DNA of 64,000 nt from Pyrus communis (taxonomy: Eukaryota; Streptophyta; Magnoliopsida; Rosales; Rosaceae): assembly GCF_963583255.1 (NCBI RefSeq), contig NC_084807.1:21539572-21603571 (forward strand). Direction: 5' to 3'. The position numbers and the translations under genes were made by a program. The notes beneath the pieces are model-generated. The model did no database searches. It was given only the letters and a program-made list of their open reading frames with translations, and had not been told where the DNA came from. Numbering within the stretch: position 1 is the first letter of the stretch; each line of letters starts with the position of its first letter. Positions 22,211 through 33,354 of this stretch are shown here, piece by piece.

Positions 22211-22323
22211 TAGGCAGGTTGCAGCAGCTGCTCGCTAGTTTTTTTCAAGTTTTAGCGACAGCGTCTTCACAAAGAAGACGACCGTGAAGAAGAGAAATGG
22301 CTTTTTTTTTTTTTTTTTTTTAA

Positions 22324-22474
22324 GGAAAACTAATAAAAAAAACTTGAAAACTTTGAGTTTTAACGAAAATGACAAAATAAAGGGTAAAGTGAATAGTACC
22401 AGGATTGACATTTTAGTGTAAAAATATGGTTTTTCGTTAAGTAAATAGTACCAGAAGCTTTTCGTTAAAGTTCC
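22324..22474. mobile_element. Small MITE (GGAA-TTAACGAAAA family), copy B
   Basis: Begins GGAAAACTAATAAAAAAAAC and ends GCTTTTCGTTAAAGTTCC. The interior matches copy A (14730-14881) over ACTTGAAAACTTTnnnTTTTAA, GACAAAATAAAGGGTAAAGT and ATGGTTTTTCGTTAA. It sits within T-runs on both sides, so the target duplication cannot be read. Confidence 0.75.
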
Positions 22475-22995
22475 TTTTTTTTTATCTCAGACTTGGCTCA
22501 AAACGACATCTTTTTGGCCAAGTCTTTTAACTTTTTTTTCAAATGATTTGAAGCAAAACGATGTCGTTTTGGCCGAGTCTAATATTTTTTTTAATTATCT
22601 TTAAAATACAAGGCCAAGTCTAATTTTATTTTATTTTTTAAAATTATAACCCCCAGTTCTCTTCTTCCCCATCCCATTCCCGACCATAGTTCACCCAATC
22701 TCATCCCCAATTCCTCAAAATTCTCAATCTCAATCCCATATTTCAATTTTGCCCCAATCTCATACTTCAATTTCTTTCAAAATTCTCCACAACACCACAA
22801 TTGTTTTAAAATTCAAGTAAGTTTTTTAGTATTCTAATCTCAATTTGGCCTTGGTTGCTTGTTTTATTGTTAATTAATTGTTTTACAAAGTATTATATTT
22901 TATATATACAAAAATTTAGGTCCCGACGGAACTATCCATGGAACGTCTCGTCCACACCTTTGCCTTTTAATACATTGGTTACTAATAAAAAATAA

Positions 22996-23132
22996 GGGGT
23001 GTGATATTCACACATCCCTTTTTACTTCTCACACACCTTTCTAATTTTCGGCCGTCGGATTAGATAAAATGAAGAATATCAATGGACAGAAATTAACAAG
23101 GGGTGTGTGAGAAGTAAAAATCCACACACCCC
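22996..23132. mobile_element. hAT-type MITE, 137 bp, with 8-bp target duplication
   Basis: The ends are GGGGTGTGATATTCACACAT and, inverted, GGGGTGTGTGGATTTTTACT. Subterminal CTTCTCACACACC is mirrored by GGTGTGTGAGAAG. AAAAATAA precedes it (22988-22995) and follows it (23133-23140) exactly. The central 40 bp read GGCCGTCGGATTAGAT... Eight-base duplication suggests hAT mobilisation. Confidence 0.9.
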
Positions 23133-23884
23133 AAAAATAAGCACGTTAATTAACATTTACACAATAATTCAATAATCAACAATCACGTCATATGGTTTAC
23201 ATTATATAATTTAAATAGATAATCTCTCTAGCGTTATCCATATTTTAACGGAAGACAAGATATTTTTGGATCGCCAATATCGAAGGCATTGGCTTAAGAA
23301 ACAGAAGGCTAAAACTAGTGTGAAGTCTTTACTCGATCTTGGCATATTATCCATCAAGAAACAGCTTAAATTATGAAAAATGCACATACGCAATTCTTTA
23401 AGCATGTAACATACAAAGGTTAGTCGTCGATGCGCATTAAATTATGTAGATTGGACATTAAGTTTTAATAAAGGCTTAAAATTTCTACTTTCATAACCAT
23501 CTTCTTGATTACAACATCAAGGAACTTGATTGACAAAAATGGACAATAACGATCACGCGATATCAATTTTTCGGCCTTGTCATCTAAAAAGACTTCCAAT
23601 TCCGAGGACATTCTAATCAAGGAGATCAAGGGCCTCGCATTCTGCAGTTGAACAACATATGCTTGGCATGCTCCACTAGGAAAACAAGCAAGGCCCGTCA
23701 CTTATATGAACCCTGTACCCTAGTTCTCACTGAAAGTCTACAGTATCAATCAACTCTTATGTTGACTGCAAAACCCACATTTCATCTGTTGAAGTGCATA
23801 TTTTCTTACTTCCATTTATATTCTCAATCACCAAGAGAGAGAAATCAAGAAACGACACCCAAATAGAAAAGTGGAAATTCTTTT

Positions 23885-23961
23885 AAGTTAGACTTTACTC
23901 TCAAAGCAAACAAATAAGTTGGACTTTACTCTCAAAGCAAACAAATAAGTTGGACTTTACA
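23885..23961. repeat. 31-bp tandem repeat, 2.5 copies
   Basis: The unit AAGTTGGACTTTACTCTCAA + AGCAAACAAAT repeats at 23885, 23916 and (partial) 23947 with one mismatch. Confidence 0.95.
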
Positions 23962-24248
23962 CTTTACTTAACGCCAAACATTTGTCACCACGTACACTTT
24001 TGATATAGATTCTATACATGTATGTAAGGTTTAGGGTTTAAGACTTAATTACAGATCAAGTATGCTATCATGACATTTCAAACTTGCGTTTTAATCTTTT
24101 TATATAACATCGCATGATTGGTTTGAGATATCGTTATCTTGACGCATCTGTTTCATATAAGTAATCCTTAAATTTAATTAATTTAGCCTAGATACTAATT
24201 AACTTCCTAATCTCTTAAATTAAGCCATGTCGATTCCAACAAAGATCA

Positions 24249-24442
24249 TCTTCGGATACTTTTGGTAAGGATCCTGGAGATTCGTAAATCGTGTATGTTC
24301 ATTGTACATCATGTGATCAGTTTTTATCAGGTACTTTTTGTATTTAATTTAAAATAATTTCTGACAACACAATATACGATGAACGGATATGATTCACGGA
24401 TTTTCATAATCCTCGTAGAGAAATCTGGCGAGTATCCGGATT
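24249..24442. mobile_element. Probable MITE with CGGATACT termini
   Basis: Left CGGATACTTTTGGTAAGGAT..GATTCGTAAATC..GTTCATTGTA is mirrored by right-end minus-strand CGGATACTCGCCAGATTT..GAAAATCCGTGAATC..GTTCATCGTA. It lies about 490 bp upstream of the ABC1 kinase start. Confidence 0.55.
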
Positions 24443-24931
24443 CATGTCAATTGTCAGGCTTTAGAACTTCAACTCCTGTCTTTTCTTTGGTGAACATGTT
24501 TTAGATGCTCTTTCTTTTGCACGTACACATGTATGGATAATCTATCAACGGTAACTGTAAGTAAAAAACTCACAACTGTTCACACCCAAAAAGAAAGTTA
24601 TACTGTGTATGTTCGTGAACTCCCCCACGTTTCAATACCCTACAGGCTAAAACAGATTGGAACCAACCAACACTTCCCGCGCCTTAGAGCTCATCGTAAA
24701 CCTCGACGCACCGGATTCCCCCTCTCCACCCGCTTGCTTTACTATGGCCACGAGGCGCACACAACGCATCCTCCACTGCCACTCGTTCTTCTCTTCTTCG
24801 TCATCACCACTCCGATACCTCCACAAATCCCAAACACCAATGACAGAGTTAATCAAATTAATTAACAACTAATTAATCCAAAATTAACCGCCATTTTCCG
24901 TTAGGAGCCAGCTATCACTCTCCGGCCAGCG

Positions 24932-27900
24932 ATGGCGGCGATAACGGGACCGGCATCGTCGTCGTTGATGATATCGTTGTCGTTTAAGCCGGCGTGCGTG
25001 CTGAGATCGACGAGGCCCGCCAAAACGACGCCGAAGATCAAGCGAGAGAGGCAGGGGCGGGCAGTGGTGGGGGACTTCGGACACTTGGGTCAGGTGGTTC
25101 GGAAGGACCTGGAGTTTCTGAAGACGGGGATTGGCAGAGGGATTGAGTGGGCGAATAAGGCTTTTCGAATTCCTGAGGTTTCCAAAGCCGTAGACGACGT
25201 CGTGTGGCTTCGCAACCTCGAAGACCCCGATGCGCCTCCATCGCCAGCTCCTTCTTGGCCTCAGCCTGCCTACCCAGGTGAAGTACCTTCTTCCTATGTG
25301 TATGTAAATTTTGAGAATTTTTTATTGGAAGTTAGGGAAATATGCAAAAATAAAACCTTGTTACAAATTTTTAAATGCGGGGCTAAAGCAGCGGTGATTT
25401 ATATACGATTTATTATCTGTTTAGTGTCGCGCAATTTTATTTTTATTAAAAGTTTGTAACGAGTTCTATCTGCGCATATTTCCCGAGAAGTTAAGATAGT
25501 TTGCTTAATTTGACAAATTGGTTGTGGTTTTATTAATACACCGCCGCAAATGTGGAATCTTTCAAGTCTTACCCTTCATGTAATTGCAAGGCCTTAACAA
25601 AATCTAAAGTTCATCACTTGGTTAGAGATGTTGGCGAATTATTCTGTGAGTGCTCCCATCAGTTTACTACTGTGAGGACTAGATTGGTCTTGTGTCTTAT
25701 TAGGGTTCCTTTGATTGTTGTTCAAGGAAAATGGAGGTTTTCTCTCAAGTATTCATGTAAGTATTATATTTTTCCAATGACATTTTAATAAATAAGGACA
25801 GAAAGAAATCAAATCTAGCAGATTTGTGGTTGCAGATATACTAAATCAAAAATATGTAACCGTTCTTCGTGTGATTCTTTAATTCATTAATTATCATTTT
25901 GTGTGCTCCCGTCCCAAATTTGGGAAATGCAATGAGGCTTACAATTGGGTTGATTGAAAAAATTAAAACTTTTGGGGTTGACATCTGTAGAAAACGATTC
26001 TGTAAACGGCAACAGCTTAAAGTATTGCTTGCTTGCATGGTTTCTTGCAAAATGATGACATAGATTCAGAGCACTTCAAATTTCCTTGTACCTTGTTTAG
26101 TTGAAACTGATGTTTTGAAATCCATCATCTGACACTGACAGAGCTGTCCGGCGTGGATTTGCTCGTGGCTGATCTTAAAGCTTTGGAGACGTACGCTCTT
26201 TATTTCTATTATCTATCTAAGATTTGGTCTAAGCCACTTCCTGAAGTCTATGATCCAGAAAGTGTTGCTGAATATTTTAGCTGTAGGCCCCATGTAGTGG
26301 CCTTGAGACTTCTTGAGGTAGGATTCAATATCTACAAATACTATTTTTTCTTCCAAAGATCCGCCACATTTTCTTGGATTGTGGAATTGTAAATTGGAAA
26401 ACTATGACAACCCTTGTTCCTCGGTTTTACCTACTCCTTACATGTAGTTCAGGGTCTGTCATCTTATTGTTGTTCAAAAGCTTTTACTTATCTTGTTTTA
26501 TAGAATAGATCCTTATTAGATTCACTACGTTGTCTACTGTAAGGTATTTTCCTCCTTTGCTTCTGCTGCAATCAGAATTCGGACCACAGGGATCAAAAAG
26601 TTCTTAAGGCTAAGTTCGGACGTGGATATTAATGAGAACATATCACAGTACAATTTCGGAATGGTGTTAAAAGAGACTATGCTAAGTCTGGGTCCCACTT
26701 TTATCAAAGGTGAGGAAGACTTTCTAGTTGAAGTTTCTGATCATTTAAGCTCTAGTTCTCATCTTTTTTGTTATGCTCCACTTAACTAAGTTTACTCTAT
26801 TGTTGTTTTGCGTATTGCCCTTTAAATTATATACTGGGATTCCTATTTTCTCTAGCAGTCGCAAGATTACAAATTTGCTAGTTACATGCGTTTGCTTGCT
26901 GATGCAGTTGGTCAGTCCCTTTCCACCAGGCCGGACATTATTGGTGCTGAGATGGCCAAGGTTAGATTGTACTGATCTTGTATCTTTATTTTTAATTTGA
27001 ACATCAGTACATTATCTGCCACCAATGTGAAAGCCTAATATGCTCCACTTTTACATATAAAAAAGCTTAATATTCATCCATACTGTGTTCATGTGAAAAG
27101 TGATCCATCAATGTCCATTTACAATGTCAAATAAAAAAGTTTTACTACAAATCTTCAAATACTTTTTATCCTGTCCTGCAATAATATGTGTAGATTTTAA
27201 TCTTCTGATCTTTATATATGTGTTTGTATGTTGGCTTGCTTCGCATCTTTATGCAAGTGGCTTCTATAATTTCAATACTGTTGTATTCATGGTTTTTCGT
27301 TCTCTGATGTGCAAGTCGTATTATATCTTTGCATGCAAGATATTGTTTTTTGTTTCGTCATCTTTACCTTGAAATAAGTTAACCTGCTCTATTTTCTGCT
27401 CATCCTTCCTCTTTGGTTGCAGCCATTGTCTGAGCTGCATGATCAAATTCCTCCATTTCCCAGGGCTATGGCTATGAAAATTATCAAAGAAGAATTAGGA
27501 TCTCCTGCGGAGTCATTATTTAGCTACATTTCTGAGGAACCTGAGGCTGCTGCATCATTTGGTCAGGTGGCTTAAATATGATTAATCGAATCATCCTGCA
27601 GCATATAAGACATGTAGAATTTATTTCTTATTTTCTTGATGTTTAACACATTTTAGGTCTACCGTGGGCGTACCCTTGATGGATTTGATGTTGCTATCAA
27701 AGTTCAACGGCCTAATTTGCATCACACTGTAGTGCGCGATATATATATTCTTCGCCTAGGGGTTTGTACTGGAATCAATTAATCTTGTGTTATTTAATTG
27801 TGACTTTCTGTATATGTTTTTTGATTAAGCTTGTACTCAGTTGTGGTAACCATTTCAGCTTGGGCTATTTCAAAACATAGCTAATAGAAAAAGTGACCTG

Positions 27901-30900
27901 CGTCTATACGCTGATGAGCTCGGGAAAGGTTTAGTTGGGGAATTGGATTATACTTTAGAGGCTGCAAATGCTTCCAAGTTTCAGGTAATGAATGCATGTT
28001 TCAATTGAATTGAATGAATATACTGATCAATTAAAAAAGGTTATAAAAGTATTAATGACACTTATAGCCACCACGTCTTCTAGATATACCCAGTTTAATG
28101 AATATGTTTGCAGGAGTTGGGGTGGTTATAGGACAGGTTAGTGGTTAGCATCCTAATCCTGATCCGGATGGGATCGGCTGTATACAGTTTTTACCAGTAA
28201 GCAACATGATAGGGTTAGAATGAAATTCCAACCATCAATTGACATCAGTACTAGATAGGTGGAGGATATTTTTACATTCCAAAATAATTCGTTATTTGTG
28301 TGATGGGTAGCTTCTTGTCATAAAATAAAAAATAAAAAAACTTTTCAATAGTGAAAGGTTATTTTTGGGAACAAGAACCAAAGGAGAAAGGAAACTTGAA
28401 GAAGTAGACCTTTATTGTTTAGAGGATCAAAAATTATTTGTTTTGGAGTTTCTTTTCAGGAAACGGATGGGTAGAAGAATGAATTTGGGTGTTGCTTTTA
28501 GCATGGAAGTGAAAGTCATTTGGGAACATATGAAGCTTTCCTTCTCTGTGACGAGACATATTTATAAAAATTCTTGTTTCCAGGGTTAGATGTTTTTTTC
28601 CTTTTAGTGACTGTTTGTTGTTTTATGTACAGGAAGCTCATTCCTCCTTTCCGTTCATGCTTGTGCCAAATGTTTATCAACATTTAAGTCGAAAGAGAGT
28701 TCTGACTATGGAGTGGATTGTTGGTGAGAGTCCAACTGATTTACTCTCTGTGTCTGCAGCTGGAAGCCCTGTTGAAAGTGGCTCTACATATTCAGAGAGG
28801 CAAATACTTGATGCCAAAAGACGTCTTCTTGATCTGGTCTGCAATCTGAATTGCAAGATTCTACTTCGCTTAAATTCTTGTTAATTTCAGATTCCTTGCA
28901 CAATCCAAATATAATAGCTATCAATGTTGACAAAACTGACGTGAACTCTGAGAGGATAATGAATTTGAAATATTGTATGTTGGCGAGAACATACAGGCTC
29001 GAAGGCACTAGAAGGTGAAACTTTGGGGCCAAAAGAACACTGTTATTTAATAAGAAAACAGCTTTAGCATGAGGCAGTGAGATTACACGTTCTTTCTACT
29101 TTAAATAAACTGAAAGTTGCAAATCTTTTCTTGAGTAAATAAAATAACGCTATAAATGTGGTTTCTGAATTTAGTGAATTAGTGATTCCAATAAAATAAG
29201 ATGTTGAATTATCCTTCTAAGTGCTTTAGTTGAGTGACAGATCGTTGTGCTTTGAATGGTGTAGGTTAAGAAAGGAGTGGAGGCATGCTTAGCTCAGCTC
29301 CTCGAAACAGGCTTATTGCATGCTGATCCACATCCTGGAAACTTGCGTTACACATCCTCGGGACAAATTGGGTACCTCTTTTGTCGCCATCATGCAGAAC
29401 TAAGCTTTACTTTCTATATCAGAAGATCTAGGTATATATCTATAGCTCTTATTCACTTCTGGTGATTTCTATCCTATGCCAGGTTTTTGGATTTTGGCTT
29501 GCTTTGTCAGATGAAAAAGAAGCACCAATTTGCTATGCTTGCATCCATAGTGCACATAGTAAATGGAGATTGGGAATCCCTTGTTAATTCTTTGACTGAA
29601 ATGGACGTTTCAAGGCCAGGGACTAATCTCAGGCGTGTGACTATGGTATCATCAGCCTCTCTGTTTTCAGTTTTATATATAGTTTTGGTATATTAAATGT
29701 TATTTGGGTTACTGAAAAGTATGTTTTTACGGAAAGCAATGAGATTGTACCGTCTTTATAAGTATAGGGTTTAGGATCTGGAATATGAACTGGGAACTAA
29801 TTGAGCTGTAAAAATGTTTCAGGATCTGGAATATGAACTGGGGGAAGTAGAATTTAGAGATGGAATTCCCGATGTCAAGTTCAGTAGGGTGAGAATCATG
29901 TCTCGATCTCAATCTGTACAAATGATAGACATAATATTTCTTGGTGCCTATAATAATAGTTAGTAGAGGCTGATTGTAACTGTAATTTTTCTGAAGGTTC
30001 TGAGTAAAATCTGGTCCGTGGCCTTCAAGTATCATTTTCGCATGCCACCTTACTATTCGCTTGTTCTACGTTCTCTTGCTTCATTTGAAGGTAGGGTTCA
30101 CTTGCCATAGGGTATCCAATCTCATTTACTCATATTTTTTGTATCTTTATTCTTTAGGACACTCGGTAGGCTGTGTTAATTTGCCATATGTCACTATCCT
30201 GTAATATCAAGATACTGATGTATGATCGCTATCTAGATGCCCTGGATGCCTCCATATAGTTTAGGTGCATCCAAGCCTTGTCAAAACTTGATGTATGATC
30301 ACTTTAAACGTGTTTTTTCTGTTTTCCAGGATTAGCTGTAGCTGCAGACAAAAATTTTAAGACATTTGAAGCTGCATACCCTTATGTTGTTCGGAAACTT
30401 CTCACTGAAAATTCAGCTGCGACAAGGAAAATATTACATTCGGTATGAAGTGCTCAAGAACCATAGGCTACGCTGTTACTTTTTTTGGTTTACTACATGT
30501 CCTACGGCATTCCCATCCATATCTATATGCACATAGTAATGACAACCACTTTCTTTGTTCCTTTCTTCGCATACGTATAAATGTAAAAGCTATTGTGTAA
30601 AACATGTTAGTTTAGGCTTGATAGGTATCGGTATAGCACATACAGGAAACTTTGGACCCTTCATTTGATTTCTTTCATGATTCTGATTAATGAAAAGATA
30701 ACCTGTTTGATGATCAAAGGCATTGGGGTACTTTTTGAAGGACAAAACTGTACGTTATTATGCTAATCATCATCACAATGGGATGCCTGAAACTGTTTTC
30801 ATCTTGAATGAAACTTCCAGTCAGATTTTCAGCATGTTTGTTGTTTATTTACTTTGTTCGCTCGGTTCAGGTGGTTTTTAACAAGAAGAAGGAGTTCCAG

Positions 30901-31866
30901 TGGCAGAGGCTCTCTCTTTTCTTAAAAGTAGGTGCAACTAGGTATGTTAACTTTATCTCTTAAAGTTAATTTCCTACAGTACAAGCTTATCTTTGTAAAT
31001 GTCTTGGAACTTTTAGAACTTTCAAATCTTGACCAGCTAGCTGATAAACTTTTGCACGCTTCTGTTGTGGATATTCGTCTTGCACAGCTACCTTATCCTT
31101 CATTACCAAACATAAAATTTTCATGTTTTTTACATTTGCTTGCAGGAAAGGTTTACATGAGATCATAGCACCTGAAGCTGATACTTCCGTCGGTTATTTA
31201 CCATCAAGGGACGGTGGTGCAGTTGATGTTGCATCAAGGGACGGTGGTGCAGTTGATGTTGCAAATTTTGTCTTGAGGATTTTACCATCCAAAGATGGTG
31301 TTGTGCTGAGAAGACTCTTGATGACTGCAGTGAGTTCCCTTATGCTGGGCTCTTTTCTTCGTTGTATTTATGATATCATAACGATCGATACTCTCTTTGT
31401 CAAAATTAAATATAAAGACGAAATTTTAATGCAGGATGGAGCTTCACTGGTCCAAGCAATGGTATCCAAGGAGGCAAAGGTATACCGCCAGCAGTTTTGC
31501 AGGGTCATTGCAGATGTTCTATATCAATGGATGTATGCAGCTAATGGACGGGGCATTACAAAAACTCAGTATAGTTCCGATCTGAAAATGGCAGGCGGGC
31601 CTGAAAACAGAGAGAGAGGTCCATCTTCCAGAGCTCCCATTTATGATTATCGTGCCATCTACAGAGATCGGCGGCTCAGAGTGATTGTCTCGAATGTGCT
31701 AAACTCTGCAAGGAAAAATCCAATTCTAATGCTGAGGCTCTATTGGACTTCCTTCGTCATGTTTGCCACAGCGTTCGCTCTGGCTTGTCATCGTGCTTTA
31801 TTATCCTTCGCCGAAGACCACTTAGGCCCGATATCTTTTGCTCCAAAGCAATATGCCATCCAGTGA
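24932..31866 (+). CDS. Plastid-type ABC1/UbiB atypical protein kinase (ABC1K family)
   Basis: Sixteen exons: 24932-25277, 26142-26317, 26544-26709, 26908-26960, 27423-27566, 27657-27761, 27859-27984, 28633-28836, 29265-29371, 29483-29645, 29823-29888, 29997-30090, 30330-30442, 30871-30941, 31146-31329, 31435-31866; 849 residues with all phases consistent. The N-terminus is Ser/Arg-rich, like a chloroplast transit peptide. The ABC1 signature PTFIKVGQ is at 225-232, the Ala-rich loop EAAASFGQV near 288-296, the ATP-site Lys at 310 (VAIKVQRP), the catalytic HADPHPGN at 459-466 and LDFG at 478-481. A hydrophobic segment lies near 806-828. Plastid members attach to plastoglobules or thylakoids and affect prenyl-quinone metabolism. 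It recalls the ABC1K5/6 group, but I cannot fix the orthologue. Oddities: a 10-residue tandem duplication at 665-684 and a weak donor after exon 8. Confidence 0.93.
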
Positions 31867-32592
31867 TGTTCATATTGAACTCTCCCACAGAGCCATTTTC
31901 AAAGAATATAAGAGTGTGGGCTTCCACTTAACAGCATTCTTTGGAGCAAATATGATTACACCGGTCCATTAGATCTTCGTCTTCTCGGCGATCGTTGTAT
32001 TTACAAAAACGAAGCCAGAAATGAGAGGACGGTGGTGGATCAAAGATGGCGTTGCAAGCTGTCGAAAGGTATAAAACGGCGAGGTTTGTGCACAATCCAT
32101 ATGTAACCTAATCCGTATGGCGATCTGCATACACATTGTCTGTCAAGTGGTACGACGTTGGAACGTGTTTTAGGGTTGAATGCATCAGATGGGATGTAAT
32201 GTAAGAGATCTCGGCATCTCATTAACGCCGTCTGGAATTAGAAGCCAGACAAAACAGAGGATCCTTTTCCATGTTGTATTACATCTATTTTTTTTGGTTG
32301 GTAGTTGATATGACAAGTGAAATTCCCATCTCAATATTCTTGTTGAATGTTTGCAATCATGGGACTGTTGAGCAGAAAATGTCTCTTGCTTACAACCTAA
32401 GACTTCTCACTTAATACCATTGAACCGTAATGCTAATCGACTGTGAAAATTTCTTTCTTTTTTTTTTTTTTTTTTTGTCAAAGTGAAAGTTTCATTTGAA
32501 TGTGACGTTTTTGCATGGAACACATGCGAAAGATTCTTTCAAAATTGTTTCAAGCATTGTGTACTTATTTGAATGTGACATTTTTGCATGGA

Positions 32593-32763
32593 AGATGTGA
32601 TTACGAGATAGAGGCTCAAGGTCGGAAAGGTAGAGGAAGATTTGGAAATACTCTAAGAAAAGACTTGGATTTAACGGAAGACATGAAACAAAACTGAGCG
32701 CAGTGACGTTTTAGGATTCATATAGCTGACCCCACTTAGTGAGATAAGCTTTGTTGTTGTTGT
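32593..32763 (+). mobile_element. 5'-truncated LINE (RTE-like) 3' end with (TTG)n tail and 19-bp target duplication
   Basis: TGTGACATTTTTGCATGGA occurs perfectly at 32574-32592 and 32764-32782, bracketing 171 bp that end in TTGTTGTTGTTG. Before the tail comes GGATTCATATAGCTGACCCC + ACTTAGTGAGATAAGC, which I recognise as the 3' end of a very common plant non-LTR retrotransposon of RTE type. The preceding frame reads RKGRGR..TLRKDLDLTEDM, the expected C-terminal end of its ORF, with later stops. The insertion fell into the second unit of an older tandem duplication (units begin near 32501 and 32576, each with TTTTTGCATGGA..CACAT..GAAAGATT-TTTCAAA). Confidence 0.85.
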
Positions 32764-32782
32764 TGTGACATTTTTGCATGGA

Positions 32783-33354
32783 CACACATATGAAAGATTA
32801 TTTCAAAGTTGTTTTAAGGATGGTTATATTGATGGACAGGGATTCAATCAATCTCATAAGCAATGATATAAATGCTCTTAACCACACGATTTGATCACAA
32901 AATCTCGTGAGCTCGTATCAAAAGATCATAGAAAAACAAACTGCCCAAATTAAGAGAAAAACTTTCTTACAAGACATAGTTTAAAGTGCATCACTTCTGC
33001 AATAAATACTTATCATGTGCTCAAAAATTATATCATCCGTCCAATACATGCGTGCCACATATTTTCTTTGATTACACGGGAGTTTCTCTCCTATTTTGTA
33101 CAACCTTGTAACCTCAATCCAAGTACCCTTTTATGAAAAAGCCAAAGTAACAAGCCAACTAATTTTAACATTTGGTGGAAGTAAACTCCAAAGAACCCAT
33201 TTTTGTATTTAATATTCACCGGCTGATCAAACACTCCTCCTCCGATCGGGCCGATCCGCAATCCTTACGATCCCAAACCTTCCCTTCACCCAAAATCCGA
33301 TTCTCCGATCTCTTATCGCCGCCCCAAATCCACCGGGCAAACCGACCGCCGCCC
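32783..33354. other. Intergenic/5' leader of the RBL19-like gene
   Basis: No gene. The last 120 bp become C-rich and open in frame with the RBL19 start. An in-frame ATG at 33172 would add 61 low-complexity residues; I treat this as leader. Confidence 0.45.

Noticed and set aside
25552..25788. Plus-strand frame in ABC1 kinase intron 1
   Set aside because: No family similarity; the phase-consistent kinase model skips it cleanly.
33172..33354. N-terminal extension of RBL19 from an upstream in-frame ATG
   Set aside because: The added 61 residues are low-complexity and absent from the family as I know it; the downstream ATG fits the expected start.
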